A DNA stretch of 26,540 nucleotides from a virus. Of this stretch, positions 24,372 to 26,540 are shown one piece after another. The notes under the pieces were generated by a model. That model saw only the letters and a program-made list of their open reading frames with translations. It had not been told where the DNA came from and did not search any database. A program made the translations under genes and the position numbers. The DNA lies in IMG/VR virus record IMGVR_UViG_3300032326_001795, positions 1 to 26,540 of that record; one strand, 5' to 3'. Numbering within the stretch: position 1 is the stretch's first letter; every line of letters starts with the position of its first letter.

Positions 24372-24952
24372 AAATGCTAGTGACAGGCGGCAATCGAGGA
24401 CTAGGATTGCATTTAACTGAAATATTTGGTGCTGACAGTGTCAGCAGGACCAGCGGCACCGATATCACCAAAGATTATCAGGCTATTGCGCAAAAAAGTT
24501 TAGAATACGACATATTTGTGAACAATGCGTTTGATGGGCCGCCGCAAGAGCCATGGGCAAATTTTGCACAAGTTCAAGTGTATATGGCTGTTTATGATGC
24601 ATGGAAAGCAGCTGGCAAGATTGGCTACATTTTCAATATTGGCAGTGTTGGCAGCAAAAGTATTGTATCACCTGAACCTAGATTTGAAACCTACAGAGTC
24701 AGCAAAGCGGCACTGGAACATGCCAGCAAACAAGGCACACAAGCATTCAAACAAAATGCTGTGCCTTTTAAAACAACACTGATCACACCGGATAGACTGG
24801 ACACAGATCTCAGTCGCAGCAGGCCAAACTGGACCGGCAACGGTGTTGCACTACAGGATATCACTGATTTTATAAAATACGCTGTCGCAGTGTCACCAAA
24901 CACTGTGATAGAAGAGGCAACATTTTACGTTAACTTTGATCATAAGGCATAA
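24368..24952 (+). CDS. Short-chain dehydrogenase/reductase (compact SDR)
   Basis: NAD(P)-dependent oxidoreductase of the SDR fold. The cofactor motif is T6-G-G-N-R-G-L-G13, N-N-A is at 52-54, the catalytic Ser is S93 in N-I-G-S-V-G-S, and Y109-x3-K113 is in Y-R-V-S-K. The catalytic set is intact although the protein has only 194 residues against about 250 for a typical SDR. The early alpha/beta units are shortened. Basic R10 after G-G-N suggests a preference for NADPH. It is one of the few genes in this block with a strong ribosome site (AAGGAGG, 9 nt before ATG). The likely substrate is a sugar or small alcohol/ketone, not determinable here. Confidence 0.85.
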   Translation: MKMLVTGGNRGLGLHLTEIFGADSVSRTSGTDITKDYQAIAQKSLEYDIFVNNAFDGPPQEPWANFAQVQVYMAVYDAWKAAGKIGYIFNIGSVGSKSIVSPEPRFETYRVSKAALEHASKQGTQAFKQNAVPFKTTLITPDRLDTDLSRSRPNWTGNGVALQDITDFIKYAVAVSPNTVIEEATFYVNFDHKA

Positions 24953-24984
24953 CTATAGCACAAGTACAAATTCACTGACCACAC

Positions 24985-25413
24985 ATGACATGGCACTATC
25001 AAAACACCCCAGTCGAGACATTGCCCGAAGAATGTGTGGGATTTGTTTACTTGATCACAAATAATCTATCTGGACGCAAGTACATAGGCAAAAAATTAGC
25101 AAAATTTAGCAAGACCACTTACAAAACAGTCAAGCAAAAAAACGGCATCAAAAAGAAAAAGAAAGTTCGCACCAAGGTCGATTCAGACTGGCGTGAATAC
25201 TACGGATCAAGTCCGGAACTTTCAAAAGACATTGAACAACTAGGCACCGAAAATTTCTCCAGAGAGATACTGTTCTACTGTGCTTCCAAGTCAGAATGTA
25301 GCTACATTGAGGCTCGGGAACAATTCAGTAGAAGAGTATTGGAATCATTAGATTATTACAACGGGCATATACAAGTAAGAGTACACGGCTCTCATATCTT
25401 AAACAAAATTTAA
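24985..25413 (+). CDS. GIY-YIG nuclease-family protein (Seg-like)
   Basis: A 142-residue protein with a GIY-YIG-type core: G19-F-V-Y22-L-I-T-N, Y33-I-G-K-K, D-W-R-E-Y-Y-G-S-S (68-76) and glutamate E109 in Y-I-E-A-R-E, which takes the place of the metal-binding catalytic Glu. A Lys-rich stretch (residues 50-64) could contact DNA. Stand-alone GIY-YIG proteins of this size are common in T4-like phages, where Seg members act as homing endonucleases. No extra DNA-recognition domain is visible, so a homing role is only one possibility. It is preceded by a 32-nt gap without a recognisable ribosome site. A sample line is about 30% G+C. Confidence 0.8.
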   Translation: MTWHYQNTPVETLPEECVGFVYLITNNLSGRKYIGKKLAKFSKTTYKTVKQKNGIKKKKKVRTKVDSDWREYYGSSPELSKDIEQLGTENFSREILFYCASKSECSYIEAREQFSRRVLESLDYYNGHIQVRVHGSHILNKI

Positions 25414-25414
25414 A

Positions 25415-26242
25415 ATGAAAAAAGTTATTTTTACTGGATGTTCTTTTACTGCAGGAAACGGATGGACCAACACTGATCCAGAAAAAAGCCTGCGTATAGA
25501 ACGCAAAGATCATCCTGAGCTATGGGTGAATTTATGTCATGATCAAATTTTAAAATTAAAAAAATTAGAACTTGTAAATGCTGGAATTGCTGGCGCTAGT
25601 AATACAGAAATATTTCAAACCACAGTTGACAACATAAGCAGTTACAAAGATATTGATACAGTTTTTTGTCAATGGACTGCTATGCCAAGATATAACTTCA
25701 GTATTGGATTTGAACTGTGGTCTACATCCGAAGGATTACAGCCTACTGCAAGATCTAAATTTGATGTCAAACTCAGCAACGGCGATCAATGGAGTAGGAA
25801 ATATTTAGATGACATGCTTGATAGATTGTTGTCTTTGCATCATTTGCATGGAGAAATTCTCAAAGTCGTAAAATATTCTGGTATTTTGAAAAAGCTGTGC
25901 AAAAAGCTTGGTATTAAATTGTATTTTATCAACGGCATATGCCCGTGGGACCAAGATTATTTTGTTAGATTGAACAACGTATTACCAGAATCATATACAC
26001 CCTTTACTAAAAAACAAATACTTGACATTGATTCAAAAGACGACGCTGACATCTTTAAACTTTACGAAATTCTTCACAACGATTATGACAAAGCTGGTGC
26101 AATTGATCCTGCAGACTGGATCAACCTGTACAACTCAATGCGAAAAAACACACTCGACACAAACTTCGACAATCTACATCCAGGCACCCAAAGCAATCAA
26201 CTATACTTTCAACAAGTTAAAAATTTCTTAGAAAACCACTAA
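25415..26242 (+). CDS. SGNH/GDSL-type hydrolase
   Basis: Predicted esterase/lipase-fold protein of 275 residues. Block I is V-I-F-T-G-C-S10-F-T-A-G-N-G, carrying the nucleophilic Ser. Block II is N-A-G-I-A-G-A-S-N63. Block V is D252-N-L-H255-P-G, giving the Asp and His of the triad. Family members deacylate sugars, lipids or polysaccharides. In a phage this could remove acetyl groups from surface glycans or act in the same pathway as the upstream enzymes. It follows the GIY-YIG gene with a one-base gap and has no ribosome site. A sample line is about 32% G+C. A perfect 6-bp hairpin straddles its stop codon. Confidence 0.8.
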   Translation: MKKVIFTGCSFTAGNGWTNTDPEKSLRIERKDHPELWVNLCHDQILKLKKLELVNAGIAGASNTEIFQTTVDNISSYKDIDTVFCQWTAMPRYNFSIGFELWSTSEGLQPTARSKFDVKLSNGDQWSRKYLDDMLDRLLSLHHLHGEILKVVKYSGILKKLCKKLGIKLYFINGICPWDQDYFVRLNNVLPESYTPFTKKQILDIDSKDDADIFKLYEILHNDYDKAGAIDPADWINLYNSMRKNTLDTNFDNLHPGTQSNQLYFQQVKNFLENH

Positions 26243-26281
26243 GACAACTATCACGACAACGTGTTGAGTGTTTGGCTCAAC
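26226..26281 (+). other. Three consecutive perfect small hairpins after the SGNH gene
   Basis: TCTTAG/CTAAGA (26226-26231 with 26239-26244, 7-nt loop) straddles the stop codon. CACG/CGTG (26252-26255 with 26260-26263, loop ACAA) is next. GTTGAG/CTCAAC (26263-26268 with 26276-26281, 7-nt loop) is third. None is followed by a T-run, so they do not make a standard intrinsic terminator. They lie just upstream of the candidate intron start. Confidence 0.55.
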
Positions 26282-26295
26282 CCCATTGAGGAACG

Positions 26296-26540
26296 GTGCG
26301 ATACCCGGTCTGGACTTGGGCGTCAAAGGAAGCTGCTAACTTCAGGCAGCAAATGGTTTGGGCTCTGCGGAAAAAGATGCAACCCATGCTTATAGGACTT
26401 GGATCTAACATCGGGTTACTAGGGTTCCGTTGATATGTGAAGCTTGAGTAGGGGGTACCGGTCAACCGCCTCCGTGTAGGAAACTACAATCTCATTATTG
26501 TTGGAATGGCTGCTGTCACTCAGATGATGCATTCAATTCA
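26296..26540 (+). ncRNA. Structured RNA, candidate 5' part of a group II intron (partial)
   Basis: No credible gene lies here. G+C is about 50% over 26281-26520 (hand count), against about 32% in a sample line of the preceding gene. The stretch begins GTGCG at 26296, the group II intron 5' consensus. Visible structure includes GCTGC/GCAGC (26332-26336 with 26346-26350), TGTAG-GAAA-CTACA with a GNRA tetraloop (26475-26488), and GGGGG/CCTCC closing a small CGG/CCG hairpin (about 26451-26473). GTTCC (26424-26428) could act as EBS1, pairing with exon bases GGAAC just upstream of GTGCG (26290-26294). The ATCGGG-TTACTAGGG...TTGATAT layout recalls the EBS1 stem of domain I. Domains II-VI and any reverse transcriptase would lie outside the window. 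Another large structured phage RNA is the alternative. Confidence 0.45.

Noticed and set aside
26277-26465. 62-codon minus-strand frame at the right edge
   Set aside because: It lies over the hairpin-rich, GC-raised stretch, has no ribosome site and no recognisable motif. A structured RNA explains the region better.
1-26540. tRNA genes, CRISPR arrays, insertion sequences, attachment sites
   Set aside because: No cloverleaf-like sequence with a T-loop consensus, no regularly spaced repeats, no transposase and no terminal inverted repeats were seen on either strand.
26296-26540. tmRNA, RNase P RNA or a group I intron
   Set aside because: None of the conserved blocks I know for these RNAs (tmRNA ends and tag frame, RNase P GAGGAAAGTCC-type core, group I P7 elements) can be found in the visible part.

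Overview
The window is part of the genome of a T4-like contractile-tailed phage (Caudoviricetes). It is of the kind known from aquatic bacterioplankton (cyanophage or pelagiphage-like) rather than an enteric T4. This rests on recognisable T4 core proteins: baseplate wedge gp6 and gp25, a gp53-like wedge protein, a gp5-like hub/spike, late sigma factor gp55, and recombination nuclease gp47/gp46. gp55 and gp6 are much longer than the T4 versions. The host cannot be named from the sequence.

Left half (1-13354), all on the minus strand: a late, structural, baseplate block. In transcription order it holds a Q/A-rich low-complexity protein, a large protein with a tail-tube-cap-like C-terminus (gp48-like by inference), a gp53-like wedge protein, a 1015-residue structural protein (hub candidate), a gp5-like spike without a lysozyme domain, an unknown 469-residue protein, gp25, gp6, and the first codons of a further gene at the left edge. 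Genes abut or overlap by a few bases. Late-promoter-like TAAATA boxes precede four of them. Two of these boxes share an identical 15-base element exactly 8 bases upstream.

Centre (13355-13426): a 72-bp divergent control region with a late box facing left and an extended sigma70-type promoter facing right. The right-facing promoter should start its RNA only a few bases before the gp55 ATG.

Right half (13427-26242), all on the plus strand: gp55, then two paralogous P-loop/sulfotransferase-like proteins, then gp47 from its own leaderless-type promoter. A tightly overlapping run follows in which core recombination genes and metabolic-type enzymes alternate: gp47, radical SAM 1, gp46, 2OG-Fe(II) dioxygenase, radical SAM 2, a beta-rich protein, radical SAM 3, a short SDR, a GIY-YIG protein and an SGNH hydrolase. 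Several of the accessory genes sampled are visibly more AT-rich than gp46/gp55, which suggests later acquisition. Three different radical SAM enzymes plus an oxygenase, a dehydrogenase and a hydrolase, fused by 1-47-nt gene overlaps to gp47/gp46, are the best candidate for an undescribed system. A virion-, glycan- or peptide-modifying pathway is the most natural guess, but the substrate is not visible.

Right edge (26243-26540): no plausible gene, raised G+C, and several perfect small hairpins. From GTGCG at 26296 the sequence reads like the 5' part (domain I) of a group II intron. This is tentative because the element runs off the window.
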